In this document: in pieces, positions 1 to 6,628 of the stretch
Numbering within the stretch: the stretch's first letter is position 1
Layout: each line of letters begins with the position of its first letter
From: Armatimonadota bacterium
GTDB taxonomy: Bacteria > Sysuimicrobiota > Sysuimicrobiia > Sysuimicrobiales > VGFF01
NCBI GenBank assembly: GCA_016868955.1
Contig: VGFF01000026.1
Coordinates: 1-20,640 of the forward strand
Length of the DNA: 20,640 nt
Direction: 5' to 3'
Translations under genes and position numbers: made by a program
The notes under the pieces: generated by a model
What the model saw: only the letters and a program-made list of their open reading frames with translations
Database searches by the model: none
What the model was told of the DNA's origin: nothing

Positions 1-715
1 GCTGGACGCGTTTGCGTCTCGGTTACCGCAGCAGCTCAGCGGCGGCCAGCTGCAACGCGTCGCGCTGGCGCGGGCGCTCGTCATCGAGCCCGCCGTACTG
101 CTCCTCGATGAGCCGCTGTCGAACCTGGACGTGAAGCTGCGCGTCGACGTGCGCGCCGAGATCAAGCGCCTGCAGCGCGACTTGGGGATTACGACGTTGT
201 ACGTTACGCACGACCAAGAGGAAGCATTGACGCTCTCGGACCGCGTCGGCGTGATGCATCAGGGACGCCTGGAGCAGGTCGGTCGCCCAGCGGAGGTCTA
301 CCAGCGACCGGCGACGCGGTTCGTCGCCGGATTCGTTGGCGAAGGCACACTGATCGACGTCGACGTGAGCCGTGCCGGCGACGGCTGGCGAGCCCGCACG
401 GAGACAGGCTTTGCCGTCGTGCTCCCGGCTTCCGTGATCGGTGACACTGGTCCGGGGTGGTTGTGCATTCGACCGGAGGCGGTGCGGTTGGTCCCAGAAT
501 CCGCCTCTGCGGATACCTTCCCCGCCGTGATCGAGCACGTCGAATTCGCCGGGCCCGTCGTCCGCGCCGATCTGCGCGTCGACGGCCTGCCCGGCCCTCT
601 GCGCGCGACGCGTCCGGCGACCGATGTCGTAGTCGACTTGACACCGGGCGACACGGTTCGCGTCGCGTTAGATGCATCCGCGATCGCCGGCGGCCGCCGT
701 GGAGGAATCTCTTGA
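1..715 (+). CDS. ABC importer ATP-binding protein, MalK/PotA/FbpC type (5' end outside window)
   Basis: This is the C-terminal part of a nucleotide-binding subunit that powers a binding-protein-dependent importer at the inner face of the membrane. The reading frame is open from base 2. Visible in order are the signature LSGGQ with following QRVALARAL, Walker B VLLLDEP, the D-loop SNLD, and the switch histidine in YVTHDQEEA. A TOBE-like tail of roughly 120 residues follows, including CIRPEAVRLVP. Walker A lies upstream of the window. The tail and the EVYQRPATRFVAGFVG stretch are typical of the sugar/polyamine/iron group, but the substrate cannot be read from this subunit alone. Its TGA (713-715) overlaps the TTG start of the next gene as TTGA, with GGAGGA just before, so the two were translationally coupled. 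Confidence 0.93.
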   Translation, partial: LDAFASRLPQQLSGGQLQRVALARALVIEPAVLLLDEPLSNLDVKLRVDVRAEIKRLQRDLGITTLYVTHDQEEALTLSDRVGVMHQGRLEQVGRPAEVYQRPATRFVAGFVGEGTLIDVDVSRAGDGWRARTETGFAVVLPASVIGDTGPGWLCIRPEAVRLVPESASADTFPAVIEHVEFAGPVVRADLRVDGLPGPLRATRPATDVVVDLTPGDTVRVALDASAIAGGRRGGIS

Positions 716-1448
716 CGATCCGAGCCGTGACTTCGACTTCCACGAGACGTTGATCTCCGCTGACCGTTGGTTCGACATGGAGCTGCGCCACGTCGCGCAC
801 GAGATCCTGCATCGCCTAGTCGTCCTGGACGGGGATGCCGACGGGCTTCCGTTTCGGCGGATCGAAGACGCGTATGCGCGCATGCGCGTCATGTGCGGCG
901 TCGTCGGCGTGGAGCACGACGGTGAGGAAATCGTCCGGCTGGCGTTGCGTGTCCTCGGCCAGAAGGGCGCGATCGACGACGAGCGCATCGGGCACGCGGT
1001 CGACGCTCACTTCGAGGCGTATCTTCACGATGTACGCGGCAAGCCGGGGCTGGTCGACGCCGTGTCGGCGCTGCGCCATCGCGGTCTGCGGTTGGCCGTC
1101 ATTTCGAATGTGCTGCATGGCGGCTTCATTCTCCGCGCCCTGGCGACGTTGGGCGTCGCGTCGTGCTTCGAGGCGGTCGTCGTTTCGGCGGAGCTGGGCA
1201 TCCGGAAGCCGCGCCGGGAGATCTTCGACGCCGCGCTCGCCGGTCTGAACACGGCGCCGGAAGCCGCCGTCTAAGTCGGCAACGACTATCTTCGTGACGT
1301 GATGGGGGCCAAGCTGGCGGGCCTGCGCTCGATTTGGATCCCGGACGCCGCGGCGGTCGAGTACCGCGACCTCTCGGACGTGCACCCGGACGCGGTCGTC
1401 TCCCGACTCATGGACGTCGTCGACGTCATTGACGGGTGGCGGCGGTGA
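712..1448 (+). pseudogene. HAD-superfamily hydrolase, broken by one frameshift and one nonsense codon
   Basis: The original start is best placed at TTG 712, five bases after GGAGGA (701-706), reading MTIRAVT. One base is then missing near 730, and the downstream frame continues FDFHETLI, the HAD nucleophile motif. Motif II is LAVISN, motif III is the Lys in GIRKPR, and motif IV is VGNDYLRD at about 1275-1298. An in-frame TAA at 1272-1274 sits immediately before motif IV, where the family usually has an aromatic or hydrophobic residue, so TAC/TAT to TAA is likely. Translation past it runs sensibly to TGA 1446-1448. The restored protein of about 245 residues is a normal length for a haloacid-dehalogenase-type phosphatase; the substrate is unknown. 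An alternative start at ATG 672 avoids the frameshift but lacks a good ribosome site and gives an atypical N-terminus. Confidence 0.82.
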
Positions 1449-1505
1449 GACGGCCCACAGGGGTCGCGATGCCATCGCCACCAAGTTGCGTAATACGGTG
1501 AAAGG

Positions 1506-1557
1506 GAAACGGAGCCGCATGGCCCCGTTTCGCGATCGTGCTCCGGCACGCGCCGGA
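1506..1557. terminator. Two hairpins between convergent genes, possible bidirectional terminator
   Basis: Hairpin 1 pairs GAAACGG (1506-1512) with CCGTTTC (1525-1531), with an inner GCC/GGC stem around a GCAT loop. Hairpin 2 pairs TCCGGC (1542-1547) with GCCGGA (1552-1557) around ACGC. They fill the gap between the HAD gene (+) and the secreted-protein gene (-), where terminators are expected. Neither has a strong T tract, so rho-independent action is uncertain. Confidence 0.45.
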
Positions 1558-1581
1558 TGGCCGGCGCTCCAACATGGCGTG

Positions 1582-2211
1582 TTAGATCCCTAGCTCGACC
1601 TTCTCCGCGGTTTCTCCGATCGCGACCGTGCCCATGGGAACGCTCAGGTGACCGCCGCGAATGAGCGCGCCACCGACGAGCCCAACGGGACCGAGCAGAA
1701 TGAGACCGGCGCCGCTGATCGCGGCGGCGCCGCCGCTGTCCGTCGTCGAGCGCGTGTTCTCGACCTTCAGCTCGAGCGGCGCCAGCTTGATCGGCTTGTT
1801 GTCGACGGCCCTGACCTGAATGAACGACACCGTGGCGCGCGCGTTCTGTCCGAACATGCCGGGGCCGGCGACCCACGTGATGACGCCCGAACCCTCGGCG
1901 CCTTGACGAATGACGATCTGGCGGCCAATGAGCACGTTCTGCGCGACACGGAACTCGACGCGGTCGCCCTGGCGCTGCTGGCCGGTGTCGAGCGCCGTGA
2001 GGAATTCGAGCGGGATGCGCGTTCCGGCTGGGATCGGTGTGGGAGCCAACGGCGCGGCGGGCGCGGGCGCCATCTGTGTGATGATGACCGGCGCGGTCAC
2101 GGGCGCGGCCGGCAAAGGCTGCGGCACTGGCGTTTGCGCGTGCGCCACGGGCAGGGCGGCAAACGCGAGAGCGAGGGGTAGGGGAACGAGGGATCTACGG
2201 ATAGGGTGCAT
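1582..2211 (-). CDS. Exported protein of unknown function with a Pro/Ala-rich linker
   Basis: The protein has 209 residues. The start is ATG 2211, preceded by GGAGGGAGGAG at good spacing; the open frame runs further upstream but without a comparable site. Residues 1-26 form a Sec signal peptide (Arg pair, LPLALAFAALPVAHAQ) with likely cleavage after AHA or HAQ. Residues 27-60 are a Pro/Ala-rich linker. Then comes a beta-rich domain with IPLEFLTALDTGQQRQGDRV, RQGAEGSGVI and AVDNKPIKL, a pattern of alternating hydrophobics seen in small secreted beta domains. Near the C-terminus (about 165-190) is a Gly/Ala/Leu-rich stretch, ISGAGLILLGPVGLVGGALI, that could insert in or lie on a membrane. I do not recognise a named family. 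It is a single-gene unit with its own AT-rich upstream region. Confidence 0.8.
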   Translation of the reverse strand: MHPIRRSLVPLPLALAFAALPVAHAQTPVPQPLPAAPVTAPVIITQMAPAPAAPLAPTPIPAGTRIPLEFLTALDTGQQRQGDRVEFRVAQNVLIGRQIVIRQGAEGSGVITWVAGPGMFGQNARATVSFIQVRAVDNKPIKLAPLELKVENTRSTTDSGGAAAISGAGLILLGPVGLVGGALIRGGHLSVPMGTVAIGETAEKVELGI

Positions 2212-2233
2212 GGAAGCTCCTCCCTCCACATCT

Positions 2234-2262
2234 TGTATATTGGGTTCTCGAATGATTATTGA
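2234..2262 (-). promoter_or_regulatory. Candidate promoter for the exported protein gene
   Basis: On the minus strand a TATACA box (2239-2234) lies 17 bases after TCAATA (2262-2257). This is in the only AT-rich stretch upstream of the gene, and about 22 bases before the start codon. The -10 match is fair and the -35 match is poor. Confidence 0.3.
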
Positions 2263-2315
2263 CGATGCCTGCGCGCGTTGCAAATCGTTCAACTGTCGTG
2301 ACCATTCCCTCCTGA

Positions 2316-3147
2316 GAGCGGCCCGGCGAACGCCCCGCCGAGCAGAATGAAAACATAGCCAAAATCACCGACCCTGCCGCGCCCGAGTATTTCCTGGATG
2401 CCTATCCCCGGGACGAGTTTCCACAGTACGTTTGGTCCGAACGGCCCGACGGACTGCCGCCCGAGGCGTGGACGACGGAGACGACATGGGGATCGGTCTG
2501 CCCTACGACGACGTCACGACGCCGCTCAGCGTGCCGCGGATGTTCCGTGCGTTGCGCGAGGTCGGCCTGCACCCGGAAGACCTCTAGTTCCATCCCCACA
2601 ACGACACTTGGATGATCGCCGCGAATTGCTTGGCCGCCGTGCGCGAGGGCTGCGCCGCGATCAACGGGACGTGCTTGGGGGAAGGCGAGCGGACGGGCAA
2701 CGCCCCGCTCTAGGGCGTGCTGATCCACCTCTTGGGCATGGGGTACTTCCCGGACGTCAAGCCCGACTTCTCGGCGCTCAATCGCCTCGCGGATTTGTTC
2801 ACGAGGATGGGCGAGCCGCTGCCGGCGAAGTATCCGCTGTACGGCCGCGACGCGCATCGAACGCGCGCCGGCTCCATGCCGACGGCTTGAACAAGTTCTG
2901 GTGAATGTGCGCGCCGTTCAACGTGCCGGCGTTGCCCGGGCGGCCGCTCGAAGTGTCGCTGACCAAGGACTCCGGTCTCGCCGGGCTGATCTTCGTCATC
3001 GAGCAGCGCACGGGCCGCCAGCCGGCCAAGGACGACCCTCAGCTCAACGCGATCCACGATTGGATGCTCATGGAAGTCGACAGCGGACGTCAGACGGCGA
3101 TCGAGTGGGAAGAGCTCGCGCCCGTCGGTCAGCGGCACTACTGTTAG
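2316..3147 (+). pseudogene. Decayed 2-isopropylmalate synthase-family (HMGL-like) gene with internal deletion
   Basis: Family members condense acetyl-CoA with 2-oxo acids. Recognisable pieces are an N-terminal stretch near 2361-2485 (EYFLDAYPRDEFPQYVW, then WTTETT), a frame jump at about 2481-2488, then MGIGLPYDDVTTPLSVPRMF, FHPHNDTW, INGTCLGEGERTGNAPL, GRDAHRTRAG, HADGLNKFW, APFNVP, GRPLEVSLTKDSG, ending at TAG 3145-3147. Most of the TIM-barrel between the first strand and the CDTMG region, roughly 200 codons by family comparison, is absent. Further lesions are TAG 2585-2587 and TAG 2711-2713 (both at expected Glu positions), a one-base loss near 2872 before HADG, and TGA 2902-2904 where Trp is expected. 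The first in-frame stop upstream is at 2313-2315 and no credible start codon was found. The gene is certainly non-functional; the exact subfamily is less sure. Confidence 0.85.
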
Positions 3148-3184
3148 CCGACGCGCGGCCCGCGATCATTTCGAGGCCAGCAGC

Positions 3185-3649
3185 TCACAGCGGCGCTCCG
3201 AAACGCGCGATCAGGGCGGTGCGACGGAACGCGAACAGGCGAGCCAGCTGCGGCGCGACGAGGAACGGTTGCGCGAGCGCGCCAACGAATCCCAGCGGCA
3301 AGACGTAGCGGACGTCATCGACGACTTCCACACCGCCGGCCACCGGACGAAAGACGTGTTCGTGCTCCCACGATGCGAAGGGGCCTTGGCGCTGCCGATC
3401 CTGGAAGCGATGCGGAGCCTCGACGGAGGTGATTTCGGTGATCCAACGTACCGGAATCCCGAGCAACGGCCGCACGCTGTACGTGATCAACCGCCCGGGG
3501 CGGATCTCCGACGGCGGCGGCGTCGAGAAAGTGAGCCGCATCGACGGCGGTGTCAAGTCGAGCAAGTTCGTCGGGTTCGAGAAGTACGCCCATGCATCTT
3601 CGACCGACATCGGCAAACGAAGCGTCGCTTTCAGCGAGAACGTCTTCAT
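3185..3649 (-). CDS. SRPBCC (START-like) ligand-binding family protein
   Basis: The protein has 154 residues and starts at ATG 3649, four bases after the stop of the upstream epimerase gene, so the two form one operon. The pattern LPMSVEDAWAYFSNPTNLLDLTPPSMRL followed by GRLITYSVRPLLGIPVRWITEI and ASWEHEHVFRPVAGGVEVVDDVRYVLPLG is the cyclase/dehydrase-like SRPBCC fold, a deep hydrophobic cavity for small molecules. There is no signal peptide, so it is cytosolic. SRPBCC domains of this type are often next to, or fused to, TIGR01777 epimerases, and that is the arrangement here. The ligand and reaction are unknown. The C-terminal tail after the last strand is Arg/Phe-rich. Confidence 0.88.
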   Translation of the reverse strand: MKTFSLKATLRLPMSVEDAWAYFSNPTNLLDLTPPSMRLTFSTPPPSEIRPGRLITYSVRPLLGIPVRWITEITSVEAPHRFQDRQRQGPFASWEHEHVFRPVAGGVEVVDDVRYVLPLGFVGALAQPFLVAPQLARLFAFRRTALIARFGAPL

Positions 3650-3653
3650 CCCG

Positions 3654-4541
3654 TCATACGATGGCGCGCAGCGCGGCCTCTAGCGTGTCGTAGCGGAACC
3701 GATAGCCCGCCGCTCGCAGCCGCGACGGCACGACGCATTGTCCCGATAGCAGCAGCGCCTCGCCCATCTCGCCGAACGCGAGTCGAATGGCGACCGCCGG
3801 CACCGCAAATACGGCCGGCCGTCGCAGAACGCGGGCCAAGGTCTTCGTGAACCTCGCGTTCGACGCGCACTCGGGGGCCGTGAAGTTGTAGGCGCCAGCG
3901 GTGTCGGCGCGCGCGAGCAGGTGACTCACGCCGCCGGTCACGTCGTCGATCGAGATCCAGCTCAGCGCTTGCCGCCCTGATCCGACGCGCCCGCCAAGTC
4001 CCAACCGGTGCAAGGGCAGCAACGCTCCCAAGAATCCGCCGTCCCGGCTGAGGACGTTTCCAAAGCGCAAATGCGCGACGCGTGTGCCGGCGGCGCGCAA
4101 CGGATCGCTCGCCCCTTCCCAAGCTTGGCACATCGTCGCCAGGTAGTCGGAGCCGGGGCGGCTGTCTTCCGTGAGTTGCTCGTCTGGCGCGCGGTCGCCG
4201 TAGTAGCCGACGGCCGACGCACACAGCAGGAGCGCCGGCGGTCGATCCAAGCGTGCCAGCGTCTCGCTGAGGAACGCTGTGGCGGATACGCGACTGTCCC
4301 ACAGCTCGCGCTTGCGAGCCGCCGTCCAGCGACCGCCGGCGATGCTCGCGCCTGCGAGGTGAACGACGGCGTCATGTCCTTCGAGCTTGTCGGCCTCGAT
4401 CGAGCGTCCGGCCGGGTCCCAAGCGACCGCGCCGGTCCTCGCGCGGCGCGTGATCGCGGTCACTCCATGACCCCACACGGCGAATTCGGCAGCGAGCGCG
4501 CGGCCGATTAGGCCGGTCGATCCGGTCAGGGCAATGCGCAT
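3654..4541 (-). CDS. TIGR01777-family NAD(P)-dependent epimerase/SDR protein
   Basis: The protein has 295 residues. The start is ATG 4541 with AAAGGA upstream; the frame extends 43 codons further but the Rossmann strand MRIALTGSTGLIGRALAAEF begins exactly here, giving GxxGxxG at residues 7-13. Family marks include DAVVHLAGASIAGGRWT, CASAVGYYGDR (active-site Tyr region), LRFGNVLSRDGGFL, the SWISIDDV stretch and AYNFTAPE. The C-terminal Arg/Leu-rich region ends with ALRAIV. Members are extended SDR proteins (the YfcH group) whose substrate has not been settled. It leads a two-gene operon with the SRPBCC protein immediately downstream, which supports a joint role on the same small molecule (inference). 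Confidence 0.93.
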   Translation of the reverse strand: MRIALTGSTGLIGRALAAEFAVWGHGVTAITRRARTGAVAWDPAGRSIEADKLEGHDAVVHLAGASIAGGRWTAARKRELWDSRVSATAFLSETLARLDRPPALLLCASAVGYYGDRAPDEQLTEDSRPGSDYLATMCQAWEGASDPLRAAGTRVAHLRFGNVLSRDGGFLGALLPLHRLGLGGRVGSGRQALSWISIDDVTGGVSHLLARADTAGAYNFTAPECASNARFTKTLARVLRRPAVFAVPAVAIRLAFGEMGEALLLSGQCVVPSRLRAAGYRFRYDTLEAALRAIV

Positions 4542-4716
4542 GGTCTGTCCTTTCGCGCGCGAGCCGCGAAGTACACTGGCTTTCTCATGAGAGTTCCGCA
4601 GGAGCCGATGTTCCCCTGCGTCCGGGATTTCCAACGTCGACATCGCAGCGTGGGAGATGGGAGGCCGCATGACCTCCCCGCTGTCCTTCGAGGGGCGTCG
4701 CGTGGGAGATCTTCGC
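4542..4716. other. Intergenic region with an 11-base direct repeat and a hairpin
   Basis: No gene is seen. GCGTGGGAGAT occurs at 4648-4658 and again at 4700-4710. GGGAGG (4659-4664) pairs with CCTCCC (4673-4678) around an eight-base loop, downstream of the fasciclin gene stop, but without a T tract. The region must also hold the promoter of the epimerase gene on the minus strand; no clear boxes were found. Confidence 0.4.
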
Positions 4717-5118
4717 CTACTTCGGCAGAAGGACGCGATCGATCACGTGAATGACGCCGTTGGAGGCGACGTTGTCCGCCTTCGTCACCGTCGCGTCGTT
4801 GATCTTGACCATGTTGCCGATGACCGCGCTCGTGGCCTCCTGGCCTTGCACCGTCTTCGCCGACTTGAGCGACATGACGTCCTTCGCCATCACGTTGCCG
4901 GCGACAACGTGGTAGGTCAAGACGGCCTTGAGCTTGTTCTTGTCCTTGGCGACCGCATCGAGCGTGGCCTTCGGGGCCTTCGCGAACGCCTCGTCCGTAG
5001 GCGCGAATACCGTGAACGGTCCCTTGCCCTTCAACGTCTCGACAAGTCCGGCGTCCGTGAGCAGATTGGCCAGCTTCTTGATCGCGCCGAGCGTCGGCGT
5101 CGGCCTGCAGTACCGCTT
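4717..5118 (-). pseudogene. Fasciclin (FAS1) domain gene lacking its 5' end
   Basis: FAS1 domains are secreted or surface adhesion modules of about 130-140 residues. Here the frame between TAG 5121-5119 and TAG 4719-4717 encodes 133 residues with the two classic FAS1 boxes: GKGPFTVFAPTDEAFAKAP (H1) and NGVIHVIDRVLLP (H2), plus LTYHVVAGNV between them. The first helix of the domain is partly missing (only IKKLANLLTDAGLVETL is left), no signal peptide precedes it, and there is no ATG/GTG in the open frame. The only in-frame alternative is TTG 5034, which would cut into the domain. The terminator of the upstream gene ends just over 20 bases before the open frame. The simplest reading is that a deletion removed promoter, signal peptide and domain start. 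Use of an unusual start codon cannot be excluded. Confidence 0.68.
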
Positions 5119-5141
5119 CTAGCCCGGCAGGCGGCGCAGCG

Positions 5142-5176
5142 AAAAACGCGACGGCCCCGCGGCAACGCGGGGCCGT
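5142..5176 (-). terminator. Rho-independent terminator of the small Lys/Ala-rich protein gene
   Basis: A perfect ten-base-pair stem, ACGGCCCCGC (5151-5160) with GCGGGGCCGT (5167-5176) around a six-base loop, is followed on the minus strand by CGCG and then TTTTT (5146-5142). It lies 27 bases after the stop of the gene ending at 5204. Confidence 0.88.
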
Positions 5177-5203
5177 CGCAACCGATCCGTCAGGAAGAAG
5201 GTG

Positions 5204-5461
5204 TTACTTCTTCGAGCCGTCCTTGGCGGGGGCATCCTTATGCGTCGTCGGCTTGGCGTCCGATCCTTGGGTCGCCGGTGCGGTGTGCTTCTTGGCGGGG
5301 CCCTTCTTGACCGTCGCCTTCTTGGCGGGGCTCGACGCGGGGGTTTCCGCGACATTCTTAGGCGCGGCCGCCGGTTGATGCGCCAACCCGTTTCCCGTCA
5401 TGCCCAACAAAGCGATGCCCACGAGCGCAGATACAAACAGTGAGTTCCGAATAACCACCAT
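5204..5461 (-). CDS. Small exported Lys/Ala/Pro-rich protein
   Basis: The protein has 85 residues and starts at ATG 5461 with GGGAGGGG about seven bases upstream. Residues 1-28 are a Sec signal peptide (IRNSLFVSALVGIALLGMTGNGLAHQ), with likely cleavage after GLA or AHQ. The mature part of about 57 residues is low-complexity, with repeated AKK/PAKK/KKG units, no Cys and no predicted hydrophobic core. It is probably disordered and strongly basic, like exported or cell-envelope-associated polycationic peptides. No enzymatic function is suggested. It is monocistronic, bounded by a strong terminator and divergent from the CarH-like regulator gene, so both share the 5462-5633 control region. Confidence 0.82.
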   Translation of the reverse strand: MVVIRNSLFVSALVGIALLGMTGNGLAHQPAAAPKNVAETPASSPAKKATVKKGPAKKHTAPATQGSDAKPTTHKDAPAKDGSKK

Positions 5462-5562
5462 TTATACCACCCCTCCCTGTAGCTTACCTCTTGTCTATCG
5501 ACTGGCCGCGCCTTACTGGTCTCGCCGAAGTTCGTCTTGCGCCACCTGGGAAACGCTAGACG

Positions 5563-5596
5563 ACAAATCGACAGAAAGCATCGGTTTGTCTAATGT
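5563..5596 (+). promoter_or_regulatory. Candidate promoter overlapped by an inverted repeat, upstream of the CarH-like gene
   Basis: TCGACA (5568-5573) and TAATGT (5591-5596) are 17 bases apart; the first matches TTGACA at five of six positions, the second is weaker. The inverted repeat ACAAATCGA (5563-5571) / TCGGTTTGT (5581-5589), eight of nine paired, covers the -35 box. TTGTCTA also occurs at 5491-5497 and 5586-5592. CarH-type repressors are known to bind repeats overlapping the -35 box of their own promoters, which makes this a plausible operator (inference). Confidence 0.4.
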
Positions 5597-5666
5597 TTGT
5601 TATGAAGTCAAGGGGGTTGGCCGGAGCAGTCGAATGCCGAACCGACGGACTGGGGGGCGTTCCTTC

Positions 5667-6617
5667 ATGGGGAAAGATACGCAAGCGCCGCCAACATCGA
5701 CCGTTGATGATGCGAAGCCGAAGTACACGATTCGCGCCGCGGCGCAGCGAACGGGATTGCCGCCGGAGACGTTGCGCGCCTGGGAAAAGCGCTACGGAGT
5801 ACCGGCGCCGGCGCGTTCCCTCTCACGCTATCGTCTCTATTCCGAGGAGGATCTGGGCGAGATCCGATGGATGAAGGTCCTCGTCGACGAAGGCATTCCG
5901 CCGCGGCAGGCCGCGCAGCTGGCGCGCGAGCGACGGGCGGCGGGACGTGCGTTCCAGGACTCCCCCGCAAGGGAGACGGGCGCGCTCGTCTTGGATCTCA
6001 AGTCGGCCTGCCTCGCCTACGACGAGGATCGCGCGCACAAGATCCTACGGCACGCCGCAACGGTGATGCGACCCAACGAGATCATGCGCAAGGTGCTGCT
6101 GGCAGCGGTGGCGGAAATCAACCGTGACTGGGAGACCGGACTCGTCACCCCGGCCCAGGAGCACTTCGCGAGCAAGATCGCGCGCCGGTTCGGCGTGCGC
6201 ATCATGAGCCTGTTCCGTGAGCGTACGGACGCGAACACGGTCGTCTTGGCGTGCGCGCCGGGAGAGCACCGCGAGCTCGGTCTGTTGACGCTCGCCGTCG
6301 AAGCGCGCGCGAGCGGGATGCGCATCGTCTACCTCGGCGCCGACGTTCCCGTCGACGCGTTGCTGTCCGCCGTGCGGGACCTTCGTCCGACGATCGTCGT
6401 CGTGGCGGCGACGATGACTGCGCACCTCGATCCATGGCTCGCGGCTGCAGCGGCGGTTCGACCACACGCGAGGAAGACGAGGTTCCTCTGGGCGGGGCCG
6501 GGGGTTCACCAAGCCACCGCGAAAGGGCTCCCGGGCGTCGAAGCGACGACGATCGACGAAGCGCTTCAGGCATTGACCGCCGGGCATCCGGTGATCCCAC
6601 CGACGGCGGCGCGATAG
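5667..6617 (+). CDS. MerR-family regulator with cobalamin-binding domain, CarH/LitR-like
   Basis: The protein has 316 residues from ATG 5667; ATG 5634, preceded by GGAG, is an alternative that adds 11 residues. Residues about 19-90 are a MerR winged helix (YTIRAAAQRTGLPPETLRAWEKRYG, then SRYRLYSEEDL). Next is a helical B12-cap domain with the Wx9EH motif that faces the adenosyl group in CarH photoreceptors: W155 and E165-H166. A Rossmann B12 domain follows (LGLLTLAVEARASGMRIVYLGADVP). Such proteins repress in the dark with adenosylcobalamin and release DNA in light. The Co-ligating motif ExHxxG reads E200-H-R-E-L-G205, so the usual His position (202) is Arg. The stop lies 11 bases before the cyclase start, suggesting co-transcription. 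Confidence 0.93.
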   Translation: MGKDTQAPPTSTVDDAKPKYTIRAAAQRTGLPPETLRAWEKRYGVPAPARSLSRYRLYSEEDLGEIRWMKVLVDEGIPPRQAAQLARERRAAGRAFQDSPARETGALVLDLKSACLAYDEDRAHKILRHAATVMRPNEIMRKVLLAAVAEINRDWETGLVTPAQEHFASKIARRFGVRIMSLFRERTDANTVVLACAPGEHRELGLLTLAVEARASGMRIVYLGADVPVDALLSAVRDLRPTIVVVAATMTAHLDPWLAAAAAVRPHARKTRFLWAGPGVHQATAKGLPGVEATTIDEALQALTAGHPVIPPTAAR

Positions 6618-6628
6618 CGGGCCGCCCG

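Noticed and set aside
672..1274. ATG 672 as a functional start of a shorter HAD protein
   Set aside because: No ribosome site, deep overlap with the ABC gene, and the product would still end before motif IV.
1648..2181. 177-codon plus-strand frame
   Set aside because: Antisense shadow of the exported protein gene, which has a signal peptide and a strong ribosome site.
4928..5122. Plus-strand frame starting with a hydrophobic stretch resembling a signal peptide
   Set aside because: Exactly antisense to conserved fasciclin codons, and no mature domain follows.
4657..5310. 217-codon plus-strand frame opposite the fasciclin and small-protein genes
   Set aside because: Arg-rich translation without family features; lies antisense to a clear FAS1 domain and a terminator.
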